Positions 11,078 to 31,420 of a DNA stretch of 64,000 nucleotides are shown here, piece by piece. Below the pieces are notes generated by a model, which made no database searches, was not told where the DNA came from, and saw only the letters and a list, made by a program, of their open reading frames with translations. This stretch comes from Pollenia angustigena (lineage: Eukaryota > Arthropoda > Insecta > Diptera > Polleniidae). The position numbers and the translations under genes are program-made. The stretch covers positions 11,798,001-11,862,000 of the forward strand of contig OV884060.1 of assembly GCA_930367215.1 (NCBI GenBank), given 5' to 3'. The number at the start of each line of letters is the position of its first letter. Position 1 is the first letter of the stretch.

Positions 11078-12447
11078 TGTTTACCTAAAAATAAATTAAT
11101 TATATAAAACATATCTAAACAGCTTAATACTGCTTTTAAAATTAAATAGTTCATGATAAACAAAATGGTTGTTTAAATTACGACTAAATTCAAAATATCT
11201 ACCTAAATGCATACATCTACAAAATTACAAACATTTGAAAACTTAAGCTCAATTATAATAAAGATTTAAGTTAAATAAAAATTTTTTAATTAAAACGTTG
11301 TTGACTATTAAATATGCTTGTTAAACTATTTAAATTTTTTGTTGCTAAATTCTAAATTTTTATAAAAAAATATACATACATAAAGCTTAATAATTCTAAT
11401 CTATACAAAACATATCATTAACTCACTCTTATAAGAAGCGGCGGCTTTAAGTAAAAAATATTTATTAATTTAAACTATTAAAGCCAATATAAACAGTATT
11501 ATATAAAAAAATCTAAAATATTTAACAAATAAAAAAGACTTACAAGAAATTAATGCTTGAATACAATAATGATTACCACCAATTAAATATACTATACATA
11601 CTTATTGTTGCTTTTTAAAATTCTACTAAAAAACTGCCTGAATAAAATACATTCATATTATTGCTTTTTTAATTAACATAAAAAAACTGCAAGAATAAAA
11701 ACTTTTAAGGCTTTTAAATTATATTTTTATCCTCAAAATGCATTTATGGCTTGTTTGTTGTGTTAATTATAATGAAATTATTACTAGTTTTTACTTACAT
11801 TCACGTGTATAAGTGTACAAAAATTATTTATACTTTGTATTGAAATATATATTAAATAAAGATGTCCTTTTTATTTTTTTTTCGGTTTAAAATACATAAA
11901 GACTTTCGAAATTTAAAAATTAACAGAAAAAGGTAAAATCAAAAGTTGAAATTATGAATGAGATGAAATTGTTGCCGACTTACATGATTTGTTTACTTTC
12001 AATATTTATTAAGAACAATAAGAGATTGCTGTTATAAAAATATTTGAAACGGTCTTGGCTAGGCCATCCAAGAGATTGACTTGATATATTCTAAAATGTA
12101 ACAATAAAAAATTATAAAAAAAAAATTAAAATTTACTTCTTATAATAAATCTCCAACACACCTTTAAGCAAATTTTAGTATTTGAAGACATATTAGAAAC
12201 TCTTCTTAAAACACTAATTTTTCTAAATTAAAAATAAAACATGTCAGGAATTTAAAAACTTCCTAAGCGTTTTCAGACCTTATTCTTTATTTAAGAAAAC
12301 ATCTCCTTTCGGCATGTATAAATTTCTGTTCAACTTCAGAATTTTTCGGCACAATATAAAACAACAAAGAGCCACCAGTAACAAAGAAGCTAAATTTTGA
12401 AAGAAGTTTACTTTAATTACAGTATTTTAAAGAAACATGTTAAAATG

Positions 12448-14093
12448 TTACCCTTTCTCTTGCACTATTTCCTTAATAGATTTTGACAGATCGACTTTAT
12501 GAACACAACCAACTTTACGATTTTCATAATAAACATTAACTGTATCAGGACGGTAACTATTGGTTTTGTCTAGAGGTAAACTTTCATCAAATAATGATTC
12601 AATAACATCAGACATTCTAAAATAATAATAAGAATGAAAGGAATAAAAAATAGTTTTTTTCAAATTTTAATTTTTTTAAAAAAAAAACCTTAACCTAACA
12701 CATATCGTTATCTTTAAAAAAGGCCCTATCGTACATTTTGAAAATTTCACATAAGAAACAAAACTATTTAAAATGATAAATTGATCAATTGCCTTAAACT
12801 GTTTATATTTTATTTTCTTTTATTTCTCTCGTAAAACCTTTAAAACAATAAAAAATGTTGCATATTATGCAAACTGTTAGTTAGGCCTTTTAGCGTTTAT
12901 CATATAATCATTTGTAGATAGGGCCGTTGGTTTTTTTTTTTTGTTATAAAATCGCTAATTTTATTTGAAAGATTCCAAATTTTGAAGACATTAGTGTTGA
13001 TGCAATACATCAGATCAGTTAGAGCTTTTTGCGTTTTTGGTAACGATATGTATGTCTACTTACGTGGCCTCTTCAGATAGTTGTTGTTGAAAATCACTAT
13101 ATAAAAATTCTGGATAAGAAAATGCTGCAGGCCATATTAATGTTTTATTATCTTCATCTAGATGCACAGGATAATCTTCCAAAGGCAAAAATTTGGGTTT
13201 CAAGAGCTCTTCTGTTATTTCTTGCTTCCCCGATCTTTGGTCATCATATTTTACTTTACGCTCATCCAAAGTATTACAAAGCCGTTGATAAGTTTGATAT
13301 TTTTTCTTTTTTTCCGCCGCCTCTTTGCGTTCATTACGTTCCTTTTCTAATTTTCTTAACTTATTTTTCTTTAATAATTCCTCGGCATTTCTGTCGTCTG
13401 CATCCTTTTCTAAAATCTCATCACACAATTGGCTGCACTGATCAAAACGATACAGCTCAAAAGCACATTGAGCAGCACGCCATCGTGCTTTGGCATAGTC
13501 GGGATTGTACTCTAAAGCTTTTAAGGCATCATCCAGGGAAGACCTGTAAGATTTATTGTTTAAAACTTTTTCTTGATATGCAGCGTTAAAGTCCTTTACC
13601 TATAGTTTTTTAAAAAGAAATGTGCCGCCGAACGATTATTGTACAAAACCGATTGCACCTCGGGCTTATCACATTTTGCCTTCAAGCCCTCGGTAAAACT
13701 ATAAATAGCCATGCGAAATTTTTTATGTTTTATATAGAAATTGCCATCTTCTTTATAGTTCAAAGCTAAATCTTCCGCTGTATTTTCTTCCGGATCATAT
13801 TTTAGCTTTTGTAGGCCCTCAAACATGGGATGAACTTCATCACCCGGCTGAGGAGCTTTTTTCATGAAAAACGGATGTTTATCCATTTCCTATAAAAAAT
13901 TATGGATAAGTTATTGTTTTAATTCGCATGTTATTGTTACCTCCTGCCAACGATCCTCTGGCCAGCCCTCTTCATAACGTTTCTTTTCTAAACTATCAAT
14001 GAAAGCATCCAAATCAGCGTCTAATTTCGAAGCCAGCTCTAAGCGTTCTTGATCCGTCCATTCTTTTTTAGCAGCTTCTTCCTCGCTAATCAT
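12448..14093 (-). CDS. Dpit47: Hsp90 co-chaperone Dpit47 / TTC4 (TPR protein)
   Basis: Four exons on the minus strand: 14093-13941, 13889-13600, 13543-13064 and 12616-12448 (stop), about 363 residues; the Drosophila protein is somewhat longer. The N-terminal '[20 protein letters not shown]' and '[19 protein letters not shown]' blocks are almost identical to fly Dpit47. The TPR domain covers roughly residues 90-200 ('[20 protein letters not shown]', '[19 protein letters not shown]', '[18 protein letters not shown]'), with the Lys...Asn and Asn/Arg positions expected of a carboxylate clamp for the Hsp90/Hsp70 EEVD tail. A charged coiled-coil linker ('[18 protein letters not shown]') follows, then the conserved wheel domain with '[15 protein letters not shown]' and '[15 protein letters not shown]'. 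Drosophila Dpit47 binds Hsp90 and DNA polymerase alpha. A possible AATAAA is at 12286-12291 (minus strand). Confidence 0.95.
12721..12925. mobile_element. Possible MITE in the last intron of Dpit47
   Basis: Short inverted ends AGGCCCTATC / GATAGGGCCG flank about 185 bp of AT-rich DNA inside the 447-bp intron 12617-13063; the other two introns of this gene are about 50 bp. No clear target duplication is seen, so this is tentative. Confidence 0.3.
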
Positions 14094-17000
14094 TTTTATT
14101 TGTTAATTTTATACTTTCTTAATTAATTAATAAAAATTTAAGCAAAAATCTGCACTTGCTGTTAAATGTTTACCTCTTGTTATTGTTTAACAGGCTTTTA
14201 AAATGTCAAAACAAAAACATGTGCTAATGAAAGAGCCAGAAAAATATTTATTGCTGTGTTTAGTTTGTTTTAGTAAATTTCATGCAGAGTTGTACAGAAA
14301 GTATGTTCTGCTTTAAATATAACGGATTATTATTTATATTTTTATTTCAGTTATTTACGGTTTAAATTAGAAAAAAATTAACAAAAATTTGTTAATGTAA
14401 TATTTTGTTTCAGTGATGTTTATTTTTCAATGGCATTTTTAACATTTGGTAAGCTTATTTGTTTTTTTTTTATATATACTTAAGAGAATTTTAATTTAAA
14501 ACAAGACTGACTTGCAAATAAAAGTAAGGAGTTCATACTTTAAAGGGCCAAAAAACTACAAACTTCCTTGATATGTTTTGTATATCATAGATCAAACCGC
14601 TTGTATGGTTTATTAGGCCCTGACTAAACAAAACCTTTTCGTAAATAAAAGTAGTACACATTTATTAACAAGTTTTTTTTTAATTTAACACGAATGAGTA
14701 AAAATACTAAACAACAAAATCAGAAACTCCGAAGAACAAAACAGATATTTATTTTTTAAAAGAACACCAAGTTATAATAATGACCCTTAAAGAAGTCAGT
14801 TGACTTTTGACCTGAAAGAGCCAAAATAGATTTTCGCAGGGCCATCAAACATTCAAAAAAGTAACAAATAAGCCAATTATGCCACATTTTTCATCACTGT
14901 TTTGTTTTACATAAAACTTACCGTTAGATATAAAAAATTAGCTTTAAAAAATGTTGTTGAACCCATACAACAAGCGCATGAAAGGGCTTAAGAGAGAATT
15001 TGTTTGTTTTGAGAAAATTTCGATTCTAGTCAATCTTCTATTTATTTTTAAATAATTGCATGCAGAACTACATAAAAGATATGTTATTTAAAATATATTA
15101 ACGTTTTTGTATTTATTTGTATTATATACAAATTTTATTACTTTTCAGTTCATAATTATTTTTAATGAAAACTTAATTTTCATATTTTTTCTATTGTTTT
15201 TATTAAGAATCCGTACTTGAAGCAACTTTTTTAAAATGTCTTATTTAGTAATAATGTAAATATTATTAAAATACATTTATTTCTATTAAAGATTTTTGCT
15301 AATTTAAGTGTTTAGCACATAATTTAATTTTAATACAATTAAAATATTTTACTTTAGTTTTGTTATTTTCTTAATCAAACATTTCAAAGTTCATTATGGC
15401 TTTGAACAAATACGTCTCAAAATTTTTGCTTTATTTTCCTTTTTTTTACAAAAGAAACCAATAACTTACAGCACGTTTTGAGAAAAAAAAATCAATTGCC
15501 TATTGAATATAATATTGAAGCTTTCAAATAAATATGAACAAAAAAAAAAAAAAAAAAAAATCACACTTATTTGCTTAAATCTGAAACTGTGATGCAAAGT
15601 GTTTTATTTGCTGACTTTTGCAAATATAAAAATTATTCAGTCAGGCGGTTTAAAACAGTTTTTTAGGAAATTAAAGATGTGATAATTTTTCAGAAAAAAA
15701 AATATTTTTTTTTTTTAATTTTTCCTTTTATTTAAAATTGTATTGTATTTGCACGGAAATCGTTTAAATATGTATGTATTATTTTTAACTTATTTACTTA
15801 AAAAATATTTATGTATGCATATTAACTAAAAATGCTTCATAGTATAACGAGTTGTAACTAAATGTAAATAAATAAACATTTTAAATTCAAAGTAAAAATG
15901 CCAATAAAAAATTATAAACTTTAAGTGAATAAAGATGCATTTGTAAAATTAAACTTTGCAATAAATAATTTGCATTAGTAGTTATTTTCGCGTCGTAACA
16001 GCAACATTTATTAAAAATCGGTTTCAAATCTTAAAAAAGCGTTTGAATAAACTAATTAATGTTAAGAAAAACAAAACTTGTTGAATTCTGAAATAATTTC
16101 TGAAAAACTTAAAAATCGTTCGATCGCGTGTTACATATAATAATTATATCCTTTTTATTTGAGACATTTATACCCCCTAAATTTTCTCTTATTATTGATA
16201 GTATTTAATTGAATTTTTCTGTTTCGTTTTTAAATAATTAATAAAAACTACATGTTTTCAAATTCCCACCAGTAAAAAAATATTATATAAGTAAAAATTT
16301 AACGAAAACATACATTGCAGGTAAAATTGTTTACTTTTTCCACCCCAAATTTTGTTTTTTTTCTACAATTTTTTCTTCATGATTTAACTCAATCAACCAC
16401 CCACCACCCTCTTTTGAGTGTGACAGCTGTAATTTTTTTTTTAAAAACAGAGATGGAAAACTGGAATTTAAAAGTTGTGTTTTTTTCAACTCGGGTACTA
16501 AAAATTAAATAAACATAAAAAACATCCAACTAATTTTAAACCAAATTAAAAAATAATTTTTGACGGGCTTTTTTTTTTGGCAAATTTTTTTAGTAGCGGG
16601 TTTGGAAAATAAAAATTTTAGAATTGTGCTATTACATACTATGTTATTTTTCAAAAGAAATTTGAAGTTTAACAATTTGCACTATTTTCGTCTTTTTATA
16701 TATAAAATAAATTAAAGTAAACATTGTTAATTTATCATATTAAAATTTATTTTTACATACAAATTTTTAAGGTCTCTTTTCAATAACATTAAAAAATTAA
16801 ATAAAATTTCGTTGCGTGTTATCTTCTATGCGATCAAAATAAAAATATATGTAAGAAGAGATAAACTCACTATTTATTGTTGATGTTTTTGTAAAAACTT
16901 TGATATTGTTACAAGTAGAACTGTTGCTCATCTTTATGGATGAAGTTTCCTGACGATCTGGCCTAAGCATCCAGTGAAATGCGCATAGGAATAGCTTATC

Positions 17001-19629
17001 CCTTCAACAATTAATTTCAGTGTTTTTATCAAGAATAAAAATTGGGAATTAAGCACGAATAACAAAACCTTTTAAATTACTTTCATTTTATTTTATTTTT
17101 TGCCATTTTGTAAATTCCATAAATTTAATTTCAAAGAGTCTTCAGATTAAGTAAATTCTAGCACATTTAAATAATAATAAATACGTTTATTTCAAGAATT
17201 GTAAATATAGCATGAGCTCCAACCTCGACAAATTTAATTTTAATTTACTATAATTTTTATATTTTTGAATAAACTTTTAGGCGAAAAGTATTTCGGATAA
17301 CTCAACTTAAAAAAACCGAAAATTTTTGTATCAAAAGTGAAAAGTGTTAAAGTAAATGCATTTAATAATATAAGTCTCTCATCACTTTTTTTTTAATTTT
17401 ATCAATAATAGTTTGTTTAATCGAAAATTATTTATCCACAGTAATTATACAATAATTATTAAAAATGTAAAGTATTACTACATTTTCCATCCCTGAAAAC
17501 TAAAAGAACAAGGTGAAAATGTTCTCATCTTATTGCCATTCATAAATTATTAATTATTAACGGCCAATTAATTATTTTAACCCACAAAGAGACCTTAATG
17601 ATATTTTTATGTTTACTAACTAACTAAGGTATTATTAAACAAAAAAGTTTTTAAAGATAGATGACTTTTAAGTCTTTAATTAAATAAATTAAGAAATTAA
17701 ATCGACATTATGCCGCAAATTTTTTATAGAATATACAAGTACATATATGAACAATATACTGTTTAAAGTTACGGCATTTGTTATCGACTGAAATTACAAT
17801 AGAGCTTAAATTAGAATTTTTTTGGAATCGTTTATTTATGTTGTAGGTCTTAAGGGTTAAATTATGTATTTCGTAAAACGTGCATAAATAACAAAAACAT
17901 CAGAAAAAATCAACAAAACTACACAACACACCGGTAAAATAATGGGTAAAAAAGTATTGTTATTAAAACAATGCGCGCGCAAACCAAAACAAATCTCTCT
18001 CCTTATGAAAAAAAATCTATGTACAACAATTTAAAGCAGGGGCATAAATAAATATTATTAATTTAAATACATATATGTATTTATGTCTAATAATTAAAAT
18101 AAAAACTTTTATTAAAATAAACTTTGTACCTACATATTTGTAAGAAAAAATTTAAAACACAACATGCTATTTAGAGTTTTACTCAATTTTCACTCAAAAG
18201 TTTTTTCTCACTCTTTTTCTCTCAAACCTTATTCCCTTTTAGATATAATAAAAGTGTTTGTATAAGGGTTGGCAGAGTTTGTACATATGCACTTTTATTT
18301 AGTACTATCCGATCCTTAAAAGTGCAATGCAAATCCGTTGACCTCAAATTGAGAAATTTTTTATATAATTTTTTTTTTTAAGTTTTGATATAGTATTTGT
18401 ATATAAATATTTTTTATAAAATAAGAGGGTAAGTGTAAAAAAGCGCTAAGGAATAACTTAACTATTTGTTGATGTGATCCGTTGCGGTAACACCTGCCAT
18501 TAAACCTGACTTCTATGAATAATGTTATATTATATTAAACGAAGGTAACAGCTTTACATCCATTAGAAGAAAAACATGTGCTTGATACTGAATGTTATGT
18601 ACCAGATTTGCTTGAATCCACACTGTCATAGTGCATTAAATTCTCAATGTATTTATATGATGACAATATATATCCAAATTCGTTAATGATGGCCTTTGGC
18701 GTAGGGTTTATACCGATTTAAACTTCGAAAAATCCTTAAAAAAATTTTGTTTTTGTCCATGTACCCTCAAAAGTTGTTTTCTAAAAGTGTTAAAATATTT
18801 ATAAAAGACACGTTACCACTAGTTTCAACCGATGTGTTTTTGCTAAATATGATTCAGCAATATAAGCAGTTTTATATTGATTGCAAAATTAACTAAAAAT
18901 TGTTTTTTAAAATTTTTTACGAGAACGTTTTTTTTCTCTTTCGTGGACACCATGGAATACTCTGCAAATCCAAAGTAGCAAGTGTGCACCTAATTGAATA
19001 CCGTTGCTACAGGGAACTTTACCACAACATCGTTAACCAAAAGGACGTTTTGATCAATATACCCAACAGACCAAAACAGAGAAAAATGTAAGTGAGTTGT
19101 AGAAAAAGCTTATCATAAGAGATTTCCTACAGTATTTCAACAATTATGATTGCAAATGACTTATTCTCGCTATAGTTTTGTAAGTGTTTTTGAGAATGCT
19201 GTCCCGTTATTGGACGCTTGCCTTAATTTTGTATTATTAGTTAAAGTTTTCAGTCTTTGTGTTTAGTTCGAAGAGTGAAGTGATTTAAATGTAAAAACAA
19301 GTAATTAAATATTATATAAGTATATACGTTTTTGTAAATATGCCATATAAATTCAAACAGAATGCTCGTAAATAATATAATCAATCTTATTAAAGTTTAG
19401 AAAAGTATTTTTCTGTAAGCTTATTCTAATATTAGACTTCTTAGCTTACATTATATTGTATACAAGTAATATTATCGCAAGGGACCAGTTTTCATTATTA
19501 AATAATTGTTTATAAGTCTTTTATAATAGTAATCACAACACTTTTCTAAGCTTAAGGCTTATGCTAGTAAGTTTGCTACAAGTTCTTTCTAAATCGTTTT
19601 AGTTTGTTGGGTAGTGTTGTCAGCTAAAA
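14094..19629. other. AT-rich intergenic DNA between divergent Dpit47 and AGPS; no supported gene
   Basis: The first 100-200 bp should hold the Dpit47 promoter but no TATA or initiator element stands out. The rest is poly-A/T-rich with many stops in all frames. The only open stretch with any exon-like character is 18900-19088, which ends at a good donor (GTAAGTGAG) but matches nothing I know. A run of about 20 A lies at 15540-15560. Confidence 0.5.
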
Positions 19630-19637
19630 ATTCGGAC

Positions 19638-20728
19638 CATGGTGAAATAACTAGAAGGTGGCAGCACTAGGAGTTGTTGTGCAAATAGTAATAAAAATTA
19701 AATAAAAGAAAAAAAACATTAACATTAGCTTTAATATTTTTAAAATTTTAAAAAAAGAAATGAAATTTCCAGCTTTAAAAAATGGGCTTTTTATAGAGAA
19801 AGCCAAAAAGGAGAAATTGAGAATGGAAACGATGTAGCAAGCATGAAAAAATAAACTTATCAATTTTGCTATAAGGCAGATCACAGTGTAAAATTTCCCG
19901 TAAAAAAATCATTCTGATTTAAACAAACAAAAACATGAAACTGTATTTTCTCTAGAATGCGAAAACAAGCAAAATAGCCCTTCTACACAAAAAGACAGTA
20001 AATTAAAAAGGTCTTAATTTGAATCCTAAATGAAAACAGCAAGTGCAGCAAATTTTTTCTCCTAATTCCTGGAAAAGTGACGACCCTTTAGAAATTAATT
20101 TCTACTGTCTGACCAAAATCAGTGGAACCTTTAACAACTACTATTGGCCACATATCAGACACCGTTGTAATAATCCCAGCACAACGTATAACATAGTTTT
20201 TAGCACAAGAAAATAATCCAACCCTTTTTGATGTTTTAATTGATTCCTATAATAGCGGAAATCAAAAACAGGTGTTGCAAGCCCTTTCCGTGAAAATACG
20301 CCGAAGACAGGAGGACATTTTTAAAAATCATTTAAAGTCTTATTGTTATTATGAAATGGAATTGGAACCAAATTTGAGGTACAATTTGGTTCCAACGTCT
20401 TATAAATAAACTTCGTAATATTTCTCCAGACTACAAACTTATAAAGAAAGCTATATTAACTGTAGCCTAAAATGTAAAAGGGGTAAATGTGGCCGAAAGA
20501 GATTTGCCCGTCATCTTTCGAAATGTTTCGTTTTGTAAACGTATATTTTAAATATTATCCCTCACAAATTGTTTTTTTATCACAAAAATTATTTTGTAAA
20601 GAAAATTAACAATATTTTGACACTACCTAATAAAAAACAAATAATTTTGACATTTAGGAAGTTCACCATGGATTGAGCAAAAAATAATAGATTCCGTAGT
20701 AATGCCACCTTCTAATTATTTCACCATG
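19638..20728. mobile_element. P-element-like transposon, internally deleted, perfect 8-bp target duplication
   Basis: Left end CATGGTGAAATAACTAGAAG and right end its inverse with one mismatch, continuing as GTGGCA: about 27-bp inverted repeats. The octamer ATTCGGAC is repeated exactly at 19630-19637 and 20729-20736. P elements make 8-bp duplications and begin CATGATGAAATAAC...AAGGTGG, so both end sequence and duplication size point to the P superfamily. The 1.1-kb interior has no intact transposase; the span 20220-20380 contains a short open stretch but I could not match it to a P domain. It lies upstream of AGPS. Confidence 0.75.
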
Positions 20729-21309
20729 ATTCGGACGATGTAAAATAAATAATTTGGTACAATTAAGCTCAAAAATGTGCAACTCAAGAAGCAAATTTGT
20801 ACACATTTAAAATTCACATTACCATCCCTGGTTTACATCTGCCCTAGAGTGTGTGTGTGTGTGTAGATGTGCGTTTACACAAAAAACTTTACAGAGAGAT
20901 ATTTTGCTGTAAAAGTTGTCTTTTAATATATGTAGAGCATGAGACCGAAATAAACCCCCTTGATATTTTTTTGTCAGCCAGTTAGAAAACACAAGTTGTA
21001 AAAGAAAGCTGTCAAAAATATCTAGAATTTCTATTGTACAATAAAACAAGGAAAAAATTCAATTAAATTATAGAATAATTATTTAAAATATAAATACCTA
21101 ATTTAGAAAATACATAACACTAAGAAAATATAATTAGAATACCTTTTTAAATAAGAAAACCCCTAAAAGAAAATCTTTATAAATGCCAAATAAAAATCCT
21201 TAAAAAATCCTCAAAGAAAAAAATCTAGTGTGCTGGCTAAAAATCAATATAAATCTGAAAATCCTTTAACAAATTGCAATACATTAATAAAACAATTTAA
21301 GTAAATAAA

Positions 21310-28785
<7,476 letters not shown>

Positions 28786-29116
28786 ACTTACTAACCAAAT
28801 TTGTGTTATCCAATGGCTTTTATTTTGGCAAATTTATTTTAAACAAATTGTTCTTATTTTTAATTTTATTGCATAATGAGAGAGATTTCCTAATGTATTA
28901 TCGAGGCCAGAAGTTTGATATGTCCTGAATTTTTTTTGTATGTAAATTACTTTTTTTTTATAATTTGGTGTTAATTTTTTGTTAGCTGGGGTTTTGTTTG
29001 TTACACAAAGTTTAATTATTTTTTTAAATTTAAAATAAAATATGGAAATTTTTACAGAAAAAAAATTGGGTATTTTGCACTTTGTTTCGCATTTCAGAAA
29101 TTTTATAGTTTTGTTA

Positions 29117-30381
29117 GGGCCGAGTCACATAGAATCCGTTGTACTTATATGTTGCTTTTTCAACTGACACTAACTTAACAATTAATACTCTGATGATGGA
29201 CATTTAATCAAGACCATTGCGAATAAATTTTTTAGGTGGCGTTGAAAGCACACTACTTTTTTCGTATTAAGAGAGAGGAATGTCAAAAGTTGCTAGTGTT
29301 TTTGACATATCAATCACCGAAAGAAACAAAAATAAAAAATAAAATGTTTTTGGTGTTGTTTACATGAATTCGCCTTGATTCAGACCGAAACAAATTTATT
29401 TATTTAAATAAAAAATTTTTTATACTTTGTATTTTTTTTTTTTTTAAAACAATCTGTAGGGTAAGTCTGTAACTTTTTAACGACAAAAATTTGTCGTTAA
29501 GTATAAAGCTGCGTTCACAATCAAAAAAACATTTTCACTTGGTGTTCATAATAGAGCAACAATTTCTTTTTTTAATATACACATTTTGCATCAAAAAACC
29601 GTTTGCAAATTTTAGTCACAACAGTATTATGCATTTATTTTTGTAAACATTTTGTTAACATTTTCATTCAAAACTAAATAAAATTATTTTAAACGTCAGC
29701 AACAATTTCATACAAATTGTTGCTGAAGTTCTAGTTGACTCTACTTTAGTTACATTTTTAAAAAAGTTTTAGTTACATTTTTGTTCTAAAAATGAAAGGA
29801 AAATATATGAAATACTTTGGGAAGAAAAAAGATAGTAGAAAAAACGAAATTGTTTTTTCTTCCCAAAGTATTTCATATATTTTCCTTTCATTTTTAGAAC
29901 AAAAATTTAACTAAAATTTTTTTAAAAATGTAACTAAAGTTCAGTCTACTTTAACTTCAGCAACAATTTGTATCAAATTCTTTCTGACGTTTAAAATAAT
30001 TCTATTTAGTTTTGAATGAAAATTTTAACAAAATGTTTACAAATATAAAAATAAAGGCATAATATTGTTGTGGCTAAAATTTGCAAACGGTTTCTTGATG
30101 CAAAATGTGTATAGTTACAAAAGAAATTGTTGCTCTATTATGAACACCAAGTGAAAATGTTTTTTTGATTGTGAACGCAGCTTAAAATGTTTATTTAAAA
30201 TTTTTAACTCAACGTACGTTAAAAGCTTAAGGTTGCCCTGCCCAACTAAAGTATTTTGCGTTAACGGAGACGTATGTATGATATGGCACAAAGCTCATAA
30301 GAAAACCTGTATAACAACTTAGTTGTAAGTTAAAAAAGCGACGTATTAAGTAAATACAAAGGATACTATGTGACTCGGCCT
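29117..30381. mobile_element. 1.27-kb foldback element, TTA duplication, containing a second foldback
   Basis: Ends GGGCCGAGTCACATAG / CTATGTGACTCGGCCT, with looser pairing for a further 45 bp; TTA at 29114-29116 and 30382-30384. It begins about 330 bp past the AGPS stop and overlaps no gene. The inner element 29507-30182 makes up half of it. Confidence 0.8.
29507..30182. mobile_element. 676-bp near-perfect hairpin element with about 325-bp arms, TAA duplication
   Basis: Arms begin AGCTGCGTTCACAATC and end GATTGTGAACGCAGCT and stay complementary to the centre (ATACTTTGGGAAGAAAAAA facing TTTTTTCTTCCCAAAGTAT), leaving a loop of about 20 bases near 29840-29862. TAA at 29504-29506 and 30183-30185. 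Confidence 0.85.
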
Positions 30382-30839
30382 TTACCAGTGTATGAACTTC
30401 CGTTTCATTGCCACTGTTTAAGATAACTCTGTTTAATATACAAAAAATATTTTCACAAACTGTTAAAAAGTTTTTTTTACTAAGTGTTTTAAGTTTTTTT
30501 TTAACGTGAGAATATTTTGTTTAGAAATATGTAATAACAATATGTAATCGAAACAAATTAAAGCAATTGTATACGTGAAAAAATAAATAATACAAATTTT
30601 TGCCAAAAAAGTCTTCCTGTTTGTTTACATTGGAAACAATACCAACCCTGTTTATATTAACAATAACGGCAACTCTGTTAAAAAAGCAGTGCTGTAAAAC
30701 GAATTAAATTAACCTTAAATTGTGTACGGAGAGTAAACAATTTCTGTCGTAACATTAATGTTAAAATCAATTTTTGGTTAGAAGTTAAAATTATCATAGA
30801 TTCAGCTTCAGTGAAAATTAAAGTGACACAGATTAAACA

Positions 30840-31420
30840 TATTTTCTCAAAAGAGCCGATTTAAGTTTTTATTGAAATTTTCAAATCGATTTATGGTGAT
30901 AAATGAAATTGATCACGGATAAAGCTTATTGTCTTAAAAATAAACCGGAATTTAAGAGACTACAGCCGATTTAGGGTTTTTATTGAAATTTTCATATAAA
31001 AATCGATTTTTGGTGAACACTGAAATTGATCACGGATAAAGCTTATGTTCTCAAGAAACGCATTATTAAATATACTACAGCCGATTAAGGTTTTCACTAA
31101 AATTTTCATTTAAAAATCGATTTTTGGTGAAAACTGATTGAATGAACTACAGCCGATTAAGGTTTTATTAAAATTTTCATATAAAAATCGAATTTTGATA
31201 TTTTTATATAAAAATTTATTTTTGGTGAAAACTGAAAGTGATCACGGATAAAGCTTATTTTCTAAAAAACGCAGTATTTAAGAAACTAAAGCCGATTTAA
31301 GTTTTTATTAAAATTTTCACATAAAAATCGATTTTTGGTGAAAACTGTAAAAGATCACGGATAAAGCTTATTTTCTAAGAAACTACAGCCGATTTTTTTC
31401 TCATTGAAATTTTGATACGA
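30840..31420. repeat. Tandem array of about six degenerate units of 70-140 bp
   Basis: Each unit holds ACTACAGCCGATT, GTTTTTATTGAAATTTTCA, ATAAAAATCGATTTTTGGTG and GATCACGGATAAAGCTTATT in the same order; some units lack the last block. Units start near 30856, 30964, 31080, 31152, 31290 and 31387. No open frame; satellite-like. Confidence 0.75.

Noticed and set aside
13122..13589. 155-codon open frame on the plus strand
   Set aside because: It lies antisense to Dpit47 exon 3, whose protein is clearly conserved; this is a shadow frame.
29507..30182. Assembly artefact from chimeric inversion
   Set aside because: Considered because the arms are so similar, but TAA duplications and small arm differences support a genuine insertion; long reads would settle it.
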